Source of the DNA: Bacteroidales bacterium
GTDB taxonomy: Bacteria > Bacteroidota > Bacteroidia > Bacteroidales > UBA932
Reading direction: 5' to 3'
Length of the DNA: 39,532 nt
Assembly: GCA_017529425.1 (NCBI GenBank)
Contig: JAFXNQ010000006.1
Span: 1 to 39,532 of the forward strand
Numbering within the stretch: the first letter of the stretch is position 1; each line of letters opens with the position of its first letter. Below are positions 7,379 to 15,070 of this stretch, one piece after another. Under the pieces are notes generated by a model that was not told the origin of the DNA, searched no databases, and saw only the letters and a list, made by a program, of their open reading frames with translations. Both the position numbers and the translations under genes were made by a program.

Positions 7379-8305
7379 CTATAGTCGCGCACGCGGGTGG
7401 CGATTCATTAGGATCTCGCGCTGCCGTTTTGGGTTGACATGCAGGTAAATCTGTGTTGTTGCGATGGAGCTATGCCCCAGAATGTGCTGAATATACGCCA
7501 CATCTACATCTTCTTCCAGCAGGAGAGAGGCGAAAGTGTGCCGGAACATGTGCGGCGTCACATTCTTCCTGATATCACATTTACGTGCCAAGTCGTGAAC
7601 CATCGCGCGAACAGATTGCGTGGCAAGCCCATTTCCAAGACGATTTGTGAAGACGGCATCAGTTGCTCGCGAGCCGGATGGCCGGACAGTCATCCATGCC
7701 CGCAAAGCGGCCAAGGCCTCAGCGGGACAAATATCGACAATCCGCTCCTTGTCCCCTTCCCCATGAATGCGCACCCGGCCTTCCGCTAAATCGACGTCTT
7801 CATTTTTCAACCGACACAACTCTCCAATACGCATCCCTGTGCAGAATAATAACTCAACCACGGCCCAGTCCCTCACGCAAATGTATCTTTTCTGCCTTTT
7901 AGCTCCAATCGTCCCCGCTTCTCGCTCCAGATGCGCCAACATCCGCTTCACTTCAGAACCGCTCATCACCCGCGGCAACGTCTCCGGTCGCTTAATCTTA
8001 ACCTGCATTCTCCGAAAAGGATTTTCGAAAGAAGCACAAGCACATTCCAGATAATGCATGAAAGACATCAACGAAGCCACCTTACGTTTAACTGTCCGAG
8101 GTTTATAATGCGCCAGGCTTCCCAGCCATGCTTTCATACACTCCTGCGAGACCTCTCGCAAAGGAGGATCTCCTCCAACCACCGTAGCGAATTGCTCCAA
8201 ATCCACCCGATAAGCCGAAATCGTCTTTTCATCCAACTCCCGTTCGAATCGACAATGACGGATGTACTCCTCCGTCGCCGCTGAGATCATTGATTCCTGT
8301 TCCAT
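7379..8305 (-). CDS. Tyrosine recombinase (XerC/D-type), candidate DNA invertase
   Basis: A 308-residue phage integrase-family recombinase. The N-terminal SAM-like core-binding domain covers about residues 8-90. The catalytic domain has Arg159 (CTGMRIGELC), His252 and Arg255 (HMFRHTFAS), His278 (LGHSS) and the nucleophile Tyr287 (TQIYLHV), so it looks intact. Its size and lack of an extra arm-binding domain fit XerC/D-like enzymes, including Bacteroides recombinases that flip local DNA segments, better than large ICE integrases. The start codon ends at 8305. Only 44 bases away is the left copy of a 31-bp inverted repeat (8350-8380), whose partner lies at 10068-10098. I infer that this enzyme inverts the segment between them. 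Confidence 0.93.
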   Translation of the reverse strand: MEQESMISAATEEYIRHCRFERELDEKTISAYRVDLEQFATVVGGDPPLREVSQECMKAWLGSLAHYKPRTVKRKVASLMSFMHYLECACASFENPFRRMQVKIKRPETLPRVMSGSEVKRMLAHLEREAGTIGAKRQKRYICVRDWAVVELLFCTGMRIGELCRLKNEDVDLAEGRVRIHGEGDKERIVDICPAEALAALRAWMTVRPSGSRATDAVFTNRLGNGLATQSVRAMVHDLARKCDIRKNVTPHMFRHTFASLLLEEDVDVAYIQHILGHSSIATTQIYLHVNPKRQREILMNRHPRARL

Positions 8306-8349
8306 AATCTAATCCTGTTTTTCGCAGTATACGATATTTTAAAGAAAGG

Positions 8350-8380
8350 AACTAATGATAATAACTAATTATGGATAATA
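8350..8380. repeat. Left arm of 31-bp inverted repeat
   Basis: The 31 bases here match the reverse complement of 10068-10098 with a single mismatch (T8356 against C at the equivalent place), including 24 consecutive identical bases (8357-8380). The repeat covers the last 21 bases of the leader plus ATGGATAATA, the first codons (Met-Asp-Asn) of the gene at 8371. The core contains GATAATAACTAATTATGG. Confidence 0.95.
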
Positions 8381-9366
8381 TGGAGTTTCAACATTTATTC
8401 GAAATTAAACGGTATCAAGGTGAGAAGACTTTTAAGAACGATTTTAACGAGGCTCTTAATATTTATATTTCTGAAACACCTGCGGCAATTAAGACTAGTT
8501 CAAATGAACTGGTTAGTTGGATAGCGAAACCAAGACAAGGACCATTCCAAGTACTGTTGTTTATTCTGTACTGCGAACATACTGTAGCTGGGTTTGCAAT
8601 GCTTACCTTTCATCAACAAATAAAGGTGATGTCATATGAATATGTGGCAATAAAGAATACATTCTCATCATTTGCATCATATTTCGCATATCTTGATTTA
8701 ATTAATAGATATGTAGTTGAAACAGGAATAGATGTGCTTTACTGGATAACAGAAATTAATAACAAGAATAGAGGGAAAGACGTTGATAAGGAAAGCACCT
8801 TGTTTAAGAAACTACTTTGCATGAATCAATTTGGAAAGTTGGATGCTTACTATAAAACGTTTCCTTTAGGCATGGTTGAGGATACCTCGTTTGATGCTAT
8901 TCTATACTTAAAAACCAATGATCGAATCCGTCAGATAGGCGTTGATACTTACCTGAAGATTGTAACATCTATTAAAAACTACTACAATTCTTGGTATCGT
9001 TGTTTCATGACATCAGATGAATATAATCAATATGAAAGTTTGACTCAACAGATACAAGAGCAGATAAATAATAAAGTTTCCAACTTACATGAGGTATCAG
9101 TTTCTTATATAGATTGTCCTTTAATTACACCGGAAGAAAAGATTCATACAGAGTTAATGCCTAAAGTTGAGTCGCAACGTCGCCTATGGTGGCATCTTCC
9201 GCTTGTTCTAATTGGCATTATTATTATTTCTGTTATTCTAACTTTTGCTTTTATTGTCATTTTTCGGATATTTGACCTTGAATTATCGAACGTGTCAATA
9301 ATATTGGCCAGCACAACGTCAGCGTTAATAACTTCTTATATTGCATGGAGAAATAACAAGAAATAA
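8371..9366 (+). CDS. GNAT-like protein with two C-terminal membrane segments
   Basis: 331 residues. I do not recognise a named family. The N-terminal 180 residues have a layout suggestive of an acetyltransferase (GNAT) fold: IYISETPAAI, hydrophobic strands FQVLLFILYCEHTVAGFAML and VMSYEYVAIKNTFSS, and helix YFAYLDLINRYVVE followed by strand DVLYWITEIN. A polar helical linker (about 215-265) with MTSDEYNQYESLTQQIQEQ follows. Two membrane helices end the protein: about 273-298 (LPLVLIGIIIISVILTFAFI) and about 307-326. A soluble domain tethered to the membrane by paired C-terminal helices is common among defence effectors, but that role is inference. The gene is AT-rich. No good -7 box was found in 8306-8349, so in the present orientation it may be silent. 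Its first codons lie in the inverted repeat. Confidence 0.75.
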   Translation: MDNMEFQHLFEIKRYQGEKTFKNDFNEALNIYISETPAAIKTSSNELVSWIAKPRQGPFQVLLFILYCEHTVAGFAMLTFHQQIKVMSYEYVAIKNTFSSFASYFAYLDLINRYVVETGIDVLYWITEINNKNRGKDVDKESTLFKKLLCMNQFGKLDAYYKTFPLGMVEDTSFDAILYLKTNDRIRQIGVDTYLKIVTSIKNYYNSWYRCFMTSDEYNQYESLTQQIQEQINNKVSNLHEVSVSYIDCPLITPEEKIHTELMPKVESQRRLWWHLPLVLIGIIIISVILTFAFIVIFRIFDLELSNVSIILASTTSALITSYIAWRNNKK

Positions 9367-10077
9367 CTACTTCTCACAAAGAAGAATAAGATTACAGCCC
9401 TGTTTCCTTAAAAAAGGCAAAAAAAACGAGAGGGAATCAAATTTAGCATAGAACGCAGCATCATCTTCACTTTTCCCATAATGGAACGCTAGGGTAGATA
9501 ATACGTGGAAGAAATGCTCTTTGCATATTGATAGGCCAAACTGTTTGATTATTGTTTTAATATACCGCGGAGAATAGACCCAAATCTTATGTGGCTCACC
9601 TTGATATGTCGTTATGACAATGTGTGCATCTGCTGAATGTGCAGGCGTATTTAGGTATTCAAAAGACTTGCTACTTTCAAATTCGAGTATTAGCTTTCCC
9701 TTTGGACGTAGAACTCTGGATAATTCTGAAAGGGCTGCAATTGCGTCACAGTAATTCAAGACACTCCCTACACAGATTACTCCATCAAAAGTATTGGAAT
9801 CAAAAGGCAGATTCTCAATATTCGCTACAGTATAATGAGGCTTATTATTGATTTTGTTCTCTGCGATATCAACATAATGAACGGTTCCTTTAATGTCATA
9901 ATCTGTGTCGCCACAACCCGCATTTAATACATAATCGCCTTCATTGAATGGATGTCTAGAAATAAACCGTGAAATCTCTTCTCTCGTGTGCTGATACCAA
10001 GGCTCATTATTAGGCCATACACTTTTGACGTTATTATAATATTTGGCGACATCTTCTGGCTCAATCTTATTATCCAT
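9367..10077 (-). CDS. Class I SAM-dependent methyltransferase
   Basis: 236 residues of the Methyltransf_11 type. Motif I is VLNAGCGDTDYD (about 46-57), an acidic residue ends strand 2 (HYVDIAEN), and motif II is IENLPFDSNTFDGVICVGSVLNY, typical of small-molecule methyltransferases. RVLRPKGKLILEFES is the post-II motif. The substrate cannot be told. The start ATG at 10075-10077 lies inside the right inverted-repeat arm and encodes Met-Asp-Asn, the same first residues as the convergent gene at 8371. It follows the radical SAM gene by 84 bases on the same strand, so in this orientation it is probably the third gene of the TcmP operon. Confidence 0.88.
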   Translation of the reverse strand: MDNKIEPEDVAKYYNNVKSVWPNNEPWYQHTREEISRFISRHPFNEGDYVLNAGCGDTDYDIKGTVHYVDIAENKINNKPHYTVANIENLPFDSNTFDGVICVGSVLNYCDAIAALSELSRVLRPKGKLILEFESSKSFEYLNTPAHSADAHIVITTYQGEPHKIWVYSPRYIKTIIKQFGLSICKEHFFHVLSTLAFHYGKSEDDAAFYAKFDSLSFFLPFLRKQGCNLILLCEK

Positions 10078-10098
10078 AATTAGTTATTATCGTTAGTT
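10068..10098. repeat. Right arm of 31-bp inverted repeat
   Basis: Reverse complement of 8350-8380 with one mismatch. On the - strand it contains the leader and the ATG plus two codons of the methyltransferase gene. Similarity stops sharply on both sides, which is expected for a recombination site and not for two homologous genes. Confidence 0.95.
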
Positions 10099-10161
10099 TG
10101 TTAATGCAAATGAGAATACGAAAGCGTACTTAATGTTTCAGCACAGTTCGGAACAAGGCTC

Positions 10162-10962
10162 TTACTTGTCTTCGCCTTTCTTGGTGGAAATCTCCAAGCC
10201 GACTACTTTTTTGATACTCTCTTTCCATTTGATTTTGGGGTTGTCCTTGTATGCTTCATACAAGCTTAGGATAGCACTGTCTGATTGCCAAAAGAGAAGC
10301 TGCTCTGCTGCATTTCTCATTTGTGGATTCAGGTGTCCATTTGCGTTTAGGCGTCGAAGAAGAAAGTTCATTTTTCCCAGCCATATTGCGTCAGTGACAT
10401 ATTCTGATAAGTCGTTAATTAAAGCACTAACTTGATCGTCAAGCATCGGCTCGCAAGAAATACTAGTTTTGAATCCCGCGTTATAGGCATAGATTAAAGA
10501 TTGTTTACGTTCAGCATAACACGGCGCATTCGGTTCCCATAGACGCAATGTCTCTGAATTGATAGAGCCTATTGTGAAACGGAAGAGGATTCGATCCTTA
10601 AAATCCCCCAAGGCATTACATAGGTGTTCAATGCATTGGAAAGAGGGCTTGGTCACAATTAAGACCGTGTTGTCATTATTAAGCAACCGCAAGATATAAT
10701 CCAAAGCGAGCCCTAGGTGCTCGGGCGTAATGTCATGAGTTGAAGGAAACATAATGTACCCGTCTTTGTGACGAATGTTTCTATAGAAAGCGGGCCAGTT
10801 CACCACCTCGTCTTTCCATGAATCAACTGTTTTTCTCTTGAATCGAATCGCCATTTCTTTGCTGTAACAATACTTGCAATCATTGCTACAGCCATTTAGG
10901 TAATTTGCATTGGCAACAGCCCATTCTGTTGTCCCAAAGACGTGTTTATTTATACTAGACAT
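10162..10962 (-). CDS. Three-Cys-motif (Gp37/Gp68, DUF5131-like) radical SAM protein
   Basis: With the ATG at 10962 the protein has 266 residues and starts one base after the TcmP stop; earlier ATGs at 10995 and 10989 would overlap TcmP. The cluster motif is GCSNDCKYCYSKEMA with Cys25, Cys29 and Cys32, the CxxxCxxC of radical SAM enzymes. MFPSTHDITPEH and LIVTKPS strands and the ISCEPMLDD segment match the Gp37/Gp68 (PF07505) family, first seen in phages. These proteins occur next to TcmP partners, as here. The reaction is unknown; a relation to spore-photoproduct-lyase-like radical enzymes has been suggested for the fold. The neighbourhood suggests a nucleic-acid or defence role, but this is inference. 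Confidence 0.85.
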   Translation of the reverse strand: MSSINKHVFGTTEWAVANANYLNGCSNDCKYCYSKEMAIRFKRKTVDSWKDEVVNWPAFYRNIRHKDGYIMFPSTHDITPEHLGLALDYILRLLNNDNTVLIVTKPSFQCIEHLCNALGDFKDRILFRFTIGSINSETLRLWEPNAPCYAERKQSLIYAYNAGFKTSISCEPMLDDQVSALINDLSEYVTDAIWLGKMNFLLRRLNANGHLNPQMRNAAEQLLFWQSDSAILSLYEAYKDNPKIKWKESIKKVVGLEISTKKGEDK

Positions 10963-10963
10963 T

Positions 10964-11896
10964 TTAAAACAATGAGCCTTGTCCGACATAATCATATTTG
11001 GTCGCTTTATTCCAGAACTCTAATCCTTTTTGACTTTGGGAGGCAAATAGAATGTAGTAATAGTTCTCAACAGATTCATTTGCGAAGAAAGCGAATCCAA
11101 TCGAATTTAGTTTTTGTTCATAAGACGACAGAAAAGCCCTTCTCAGATCTTTATCTGAATCATTTTTATGTATTCTCTCATAGAAATGATTATCTCCCAA
11201 AAATGAACAATACTTCTGTATAGTGCGTGTATACTGTGCGGGTTGAAGAAGTGTATTCCTGATATTTCTATTATAATCAGTCCCCACGGCAACATTAATA
11301 AGTAAATCCATTCGTGGGATGGTGCGTTTTATACATGCAATGGAATCAAAAGGGACGCTACAATCGGTGGGGTCAATTACAACAAGATTAAGGCTATCTC
11401 GAGATAATTCTGTCCGTAAAACAGAGCAAATAGTTTCCGGGTTAGTGTAGTCGCCAATGAAAGCTTTTGCATTTATGGCATTGATTGATGAAAGACGCTG
11501 ATTAAGGGTAGATACTACAAGTTCATTAATGTCAAAGAACAAGGCTTTATTGACATATTTAAACTCATCTCTATTAACAATACTTAAAGCGGTTCCATCA
11601 AATTCGGTACGCTCGCTTCGATTAACACATTTGCCCGGTCCACTGCAAATCTCAATATAATTTATCTTCCCTTTCCATTTAATTGACATGCCTTGTGCGA
11701 AGATGCCAAAATACTGAGTTAAAAGATATATTTTTTTCTCCGCCCATTCACCAACACATCTGATGGGTAGGCCGTCAAAAACTGAACTAGTGATGCTGCA
11801 GACATCAGATTCTGCGATCTTGTGCCTGTCATCTCTATTACACCCACCAATACATTGTGGGTTATTAACGTAGTTGCATTGATACCTATTAGGCAT
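10964..11896 (-). CDS. tcmP: Three-Cys-motif partner protein TcmP
   Basis: 310 residues. The Cys-rich N-terminus has Cys7, Cys15 and Cys19 (QCIGGCNR), followed by the partner-family segment LPIRCVGEWAEKKIYLLTQYF. The central part looks like a Rossmann methyltransferase: YIEICSGPGKC (motif I), ALFFDINE (acid at the end of strand 2), FIGDYTNPE and VVIDPTDCSVPF (motif IV-like). This is the TcmP family, defined as the obligate partner of three-Cys radical SAM proteins, which indeed follows immediately downstream. It is the first gene of the - strand operon, with a -7 box (TAACTTTG) at 11933-11940. Confidence 0.88.
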   Translation of the reverse strand: MPNRYQCNYVNNPQCIGGCNRDDRHKIAESDVCSITSSVFDGLPIRCVGEWAEKKIYLLTQYFGIFAQGMSIKWKGKINYIEICSGPGKCVNRSERTEFDGTALSIVNRDEFKYVNKALFFDINELVVSTLNQRLSSINAINAKAFIGDYTNPETICSVLRTELSRDSLNLVVIDPTDCSVPFDSIACIKRTIPRMDLLINVAVGTDYNRNIRNTLLQPAQYTRTIQKYCSFLGDNHFYERIHKNDSDKDLRRAFLSSYEQKLNSIGFAFFANESVENYYYILFASQSQKGLEFWNKATKYDYVGQGSLF

Positions 11897-11932
11897 TTTT
11901 TATTGTCTTAGTAATGCAATTCTTCCTAGGTA

Positions 11933-11940
11933 CAAAGTTA
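11933..11940 (-). promoter_or_regulatory. -7 box of the TcmP operon
   Basis: On the - strand TAACTTTG matches the TAnnTTTG consensus and lies 36 bases before the tcmP ATG. No convincing -33 box is visible at the usual distance. The rest of the 244-base divergent gap to 12141 is AT-rich without other clear signals. Confidence 0.5.
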
Positions 11941-12140
11941 GTAATATTCAGTATCATTCATATTAATAATGCAAACAAAGAATGGGAATAGGTTTTGCGA
12001 CGAAGAGTAATCAATTCAGAAGAGCAGGCCACATTATGAAGATAGAAAGGAAACACATTCGCGGTTGTTTTGCTGCGAATAACACATCGTTAATTTTTTT
12101 TGCGGTTCTCTGGCTTCAACATGTCTTAACTGTCTTTTGA

Positions 12141-13136
12141 ATGGAGTCGCGTATTGCCTTCACACAAACAACTAAAAGATTCAATTGTCCGGTTAAAAGA
12201 GAATTTATATCTTTGTATGACATGAATAGTTTGTCATTGATGTCACACGAAGAATTAATAGAAAACATTTGGAAAAGTGAGTTTGATGGTTTATTTTTGC
12301 ACCATCTGAAACAAGCATTGGAAGATGAAAACTTTGCGCTCAACAGATTGGGCTCAAATAGAGCGGCGTTACGAGGCTTACAAAACGGCTCTCGTCTACA
12401 TGTCGCAGCATCCATTATCGCACAAAGAGGCGGTTGCACAGGCTCAGAGACTTCATTATCAAGTGACAGCCTCGGCTTCCAGTATCTAATTCAAGAGTTA
12501 TTAATAGAATCGTGGGCAAAGCATAATAATTGCTGGATTGCCCCCACGGAGTCTTTTCTTCAAGAGAGATATGGCGATAGAATTGGCTCTGGGAGCGAGT
12601 CTGTTGTGTATCAGGACGGGAAGGATGTTGTTAAAGAATGGAAGACATATAAATATGAATCTATTCAACTAGCCCTTGATAGGATCACGATTCATAATGC
12701 TGTATTTCCTGAAACCTCTCTTAAAGTTGAAGGATTTGGTAGGACACGTGCTGGCGATTTCGCGATACTTGTTCGTCAACCATTTATCCATATTAATGGT
12801 GAATTGGTATCTGATAAAGAGGTAATTGATTATATGCATAGTATCGGTTTCGGAGAAACTCATGGGTTTGGTGGGCACAACCCTCGTGTTCATTCAGACT
12901 ACTTGAACTCTGATTTCTACATCGCGGATCTTCATAAAGAGAATATTGTACGTTTTGTTGATCCTTCTGGGCATGCTTTCTTCTTTGTAATAGACTGCAT
13001 GGCATACTTTAATACGCCTGGCTTAGGATTGGGTGGTTCGTTTCTAATACATAATCCGGAAGTGTGGGCTTACAAGAGCGAGAATGAATGGCCATATGCT
13101 ATCCGTTCAAATGATAAACCATTGCATTATTTGTAA
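12141..13136 (+). CDS. Polyvalent-protein-kinase-like domain protein
   Basis: 331 residues. The C-terminal two thirds look like the 'putative polyvalent protein kinase' domain: a glycine loop IGSGSESVVY (148-157), a lysine in VVKEWK (about 165), LHNAVFPET-like IHNAVFPETSLKVEGFG, and a catalytic-loop-like FYIADLHKENIV with Asp and Asn at kinase spacing, followed by FVIDCMAYF in place of DFG. Such domains were described in long polyvalent proteins of phages and conjugative elements. The N-terminal 120 residues are of unknown family and contain a long helical stretch. The ATG at 12141 is the first in frame, but Met28 or Met34 are possible. It marks the right end of the AT-rich island; the next gene starts five bases after its stop. 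Confidence 0.65.
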   Translation: MESRIAFTQTTKRFNCPVKREFISLYDMNSLSLMSHEELIENIWKSEFDGLFLHHLKQALEDENFALNRLGSNRAALRGLQNGSRLHVAASIIAQRGGCTGSETSLSSDSLGFQYLIQELLIESWAKHNNCWIAPTESFLQERYGDRIGSGSESVVYQDGKDVVKEWKTYKYESIQLALDRITIHNAVFPETSLKVEGFGRTRAGDFAILVRQPFIHINGELVSDKEVIDYMHSIGFGETHGFGGHNPRVHSDYLNSDFYIADLHKENIVRFVDPSGHAFFFVIDCMAYFNTPGLGLGGSFLIHNPEVWAYKSENEWPYAIRSNDKPLHYL

Positions 13137-13141
13137 TTAGA

Positions 13142-14854
13142 ATGAAGACTCAACGATACATATATCATCTGTCCGCGCTGATTACAGTTGTATCTATTTT
13201 AGCGGCCTGCGGCCCGTCATCAAAGCAGCGCGTGGCGGCGACGTTGGATGATGTCGAAACCTACATCAACGATCGCCCCGACAGCGCCCTGGTGGTGCTG
13301 GAGGGCGTGGACTCCACGGCCCTGAGCACCCGCGCCCTGCGGGCCCGGTACTCGCTACTGCACACGATGGCGCTGGACAAGTGCTACAAGGATATCACGG
13401 CACCCGGCCTGCTGGATCCGGCTGTTGCGTGGTATGAGAATCACGGTACGGCCGACGAGAAAATGAAAACTCTTTTTTACCAAGGGCGAATCGCACAAGA
13501 GAAAAAGGAGTGGAATAATGCTTCGGTTCGCTATTATCAAGCAGAAGGGTATGCGGATGAAGCGCAAGATAGGCATGCCGCCGGATTGTTGTATGAGGCG
13601 ATGTCCAGTATTTATAATTTTGTTCATAATACTGAAAAGGAACAGGAGTATGTAGAGAAAGCCCTGAGGACCTACAAGCAAGCGAGTGATCCGTTTTACG
13701 AATCCGCGCTGGGCGACTTGGCCATTGTGTATCATTCCCGGCAGGAGTGGGCTAAGGCAGATTCTCTATACCAAGTGGCCATTGCGCACTCGAAAGAATA
13801 CCCGCATTCTCTGGCAATCTATCTCTCCAACTATGGCCGGATGAAGGTCTTGCAGCCGGAGGAGGACCCTGTGGGCGCGCTGGCGGTGTTGAATCAGAAA
13901 AGACAGATATCTGGTAGTTTGACACCCGAGGAGGCTGGAGCCTATGCTTATGCTCTGGTGCTTTGCGGGAGGCATCGTGAAGCAAAGGAGATTCTGGACC
14001 AGTTAGCACAACTAACGACAGCATCTTTGGGATCGGTTGAGGCTTGGATTTGTCGATGCGCTCTCGCTACCGGTGATTATCAGCGAGCATACGAGTCACA
14101 GCGAAAGGCCCGTTTGTGGGAAGAGTCAGAATTAAGAAGAATCTTGTCCGATCCTGTTTCGGGAGCTATTACTGAGTATCAGGAAATGCTCTCTATCCAG
14201 AGGCGGATGCAATATAAGGTCAGATTATCTGTTTTGGTGATTATCCTGCTTGTATTATGTTTTGCTTTTGCCTTGGTATATATAAGGAAAAACAAACTGG
14301 AGGCAGACAAATCCCGGATGCTGGAAATATGTTCCATTTTGGAGAAGGAAGCGTCTGAGCATGAGACTCGAACAGCCGTTCTTCAAGAGCAGTTGCATAA
14401 CATTCAGGAAGCAGCAAGACAGGAACGGGTATTTCGCTTCCGGCAGACAGGGAGGCTTCAGGCTGCGATTTGGCATCTGAACCGCACCGGAGAATCCTGG
14501 ATTAAGAAAGATTCTCGCCTGATATCTATCAAAGAGGAACTGTGCCAGATATACGATATAGATGATTCCGGAGAGAAACTGGTCCGGCGACTGGACCGGG
14601 ATCTGGACGGAAAGATCATACCATTGGTCGAGGTGTTGCATCTTAAGGATAACCCGAATGAGCAGCTCTTCTTGTGTTGCTGCTTACTGGACCTTCCCGC
14701 AGAAATGGTGGCGGCGAGATTCAATCTGACAAGCAATAACGTCCGTGTCAAAAAACACCGTCTTAAAGACCAGATTGCGAGATTGAACAATGCAGATTAT
14801 GATGCGTTGTTTGATATACGTAGAAAAGGCATTACAGATTCCTGCTCCGGATAA
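13142..14854 (+). CDS. Membrane-anchored TPR protein with C-terminal HTH (candidate regulator)
   Basis: 570 residues. It has a lipoprotein-like signal peptide with lipobox LAAC (Cys about 23), tetratricopeptide helices over about residues 35-350 (for example MKTLFYQGRIAQEKKEW and EYVEKALRTYKQA), a transmembrane segment at about 360-382, a coiled-coil stretch (about 385-430) and a C-terminal helix-turn-helix (LDLPAEMVAARFNLTSNNVR, about 515-535) like sigma region 4 or LuxR. Bacteroidota carry many such TPR-TM-HTH proteins next to beta-propeller/peptide operons, which fits the genes downstream. I infer a signal-sensing regulator that could bind the operators at 14972, 24333 and 35310. The start ATG is five bases after the kinase-like gene; its own promoter is not evident and may have been displaced by the island. 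Confidence 0.8.
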   Translation: MKTQRYIYHLSALITVVSILAACGPSSKQRVAATLDDVETYINDRPDSALVVLEGVDSTALSTRALRARYSLLHTMALDKCYKDITAPGLLDPAVAWYENHGTADEKMKTLFYQGRIAQEKKEWNNASVRYYQAEGYADEAQDRHAAGLLYEAMSSIYNFVHNTEKEQEYVEKALRTYKQASDPFYESALGDLAIVYHSRQEWAKADSLYQVAIAHSKEYPHSLAIYLSNYGRMKVLQPEEDPVGALAVLNQKRQISGSLTPEEAGAYAYALVLCGRHREAKEILDQLAQLTTASLGSVEAWICRCALATGDYQRAYESQRKARLWEESELRRILSDPVSGAITEYQEMLSIQRRMQYKVRLSVLVIILLVLCFAFALVYIRKNKLEADKSRMLEICSILEKEASEHETRTAVLQEQLHNIQEAARQERVFRFRQTGRLQAAIWHLNRTGESWIKKDSRLISIKEELCQIYDIDDSGEKLVRRLDRDLDGKIIPLVEVLHLKDNPNEQLFLCCCLLDLPAEMVAARFNLTSNNVRVKKHRLKDQIARLNNADYDALFDIRRKGITDSCSG

Positions 14855-14861
14855 AAAATCA

Positions 14862-14871
14862 GGGGGGGGGG
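14862..14871. repeat. G10 homopolymer tract
   Basis: Ten consecutive G residues lie seven bases after the TPR regulator stop, in the 216-base gap before unit A. Tracts of this length can slip. It is outside the coding frame, so any effect would be on transcript ends or on the promoter region about 100 bases downstream. Confidence 0.9.
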
Positions 14872-14971
14872 TAATATGTTGTTAATCAAACAGTTGTGCA
14901 AGAGCCGGCCTGCGAAGAATCAGACCGTAATATTGCGCATTTATTACACTTTAGCAACGGATTGATAATCA

Positions 14972-15000
14972 AATCATTACAAAACATCTTTGTAATGATT
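14972..15000. promoter_or_regulatory. Operator of unit A: 9-11-9 inverted repeat
   Basis: AATCATTAC (14972-14980), 11 bases, GTAATGATT (14992-15000). The arms extend to a perfect 12 bp here (AATCATTACAAA / TTTGTAATGATT). Its right end lies 44 bases before the TTTG of the -7 box, just upstream of the -33 region, a position typical for an activator. The same element occurs at 35310-35338 and, as a half-site, at 24333-24341. Confidence 0.8.
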
Positions 15001-15014
15001 TTTTGCGTCTGAAA

Positions 15015-15047
15015 TTTGGAATTGTCTTTCCCGCCTCTTTATCTTTG
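15015..15047 (+). promoter_or_regulatory. Promoter of unit A
   Basis: TTTG at 15015 (-33-like) and TATCTTTG at 15040-15047 (-7, TAnnTTTG) lie 21 bases apart, 24 bases before the ATG of the DUF3244 gene. The -33 region TTGGAATTGT is shared with the unit C promoter at 35354. Confidence 0.75.
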
Positions 15048-15070
15048 CTCTTGGCAAAAACGAGAGCAAA

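Larger units (their letters stand above)
8350..10098. other. Putative invertible segment carrying two alternative convergent genes
   Basis: The segment is bounded by the inverted repeat and contains exactly two genes facing each other with no bases between their stops (9366 and 9367). Each gene's start codon lies inside a repeat arm. Inversion would therefore leave leaders and the first three codons in place and swap the two coding bodies. On the right, outside the repeat, is the - strand operon TcmP (10964-11896) and radical SAM (10162-10962). In the present orientation the methyltransferase is its third gene; after inversion the GNAT-like membrane protein would be. A recombinase gene abuts the left arm. 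All of this is read from sequence; inversion itself is inferred. Confidence 0.7.

Noticed and set aside
7439-8284. Four frames on the + strand (from 7439, 7663, 7767 and 7931)
   Set aside because: They lie within the tyrosine recombinase gene on the other strand and show no family features.
10963-10995. Longer N-terminus for the radical SAM protein (ATG 10995 or 10989)
   Set aside because: It would overlap TcmP by about 30 bases. ATG 10962, one base after the TcmP stop, gives the family-like short N-terminus. The longer start cannot be fully excluded.
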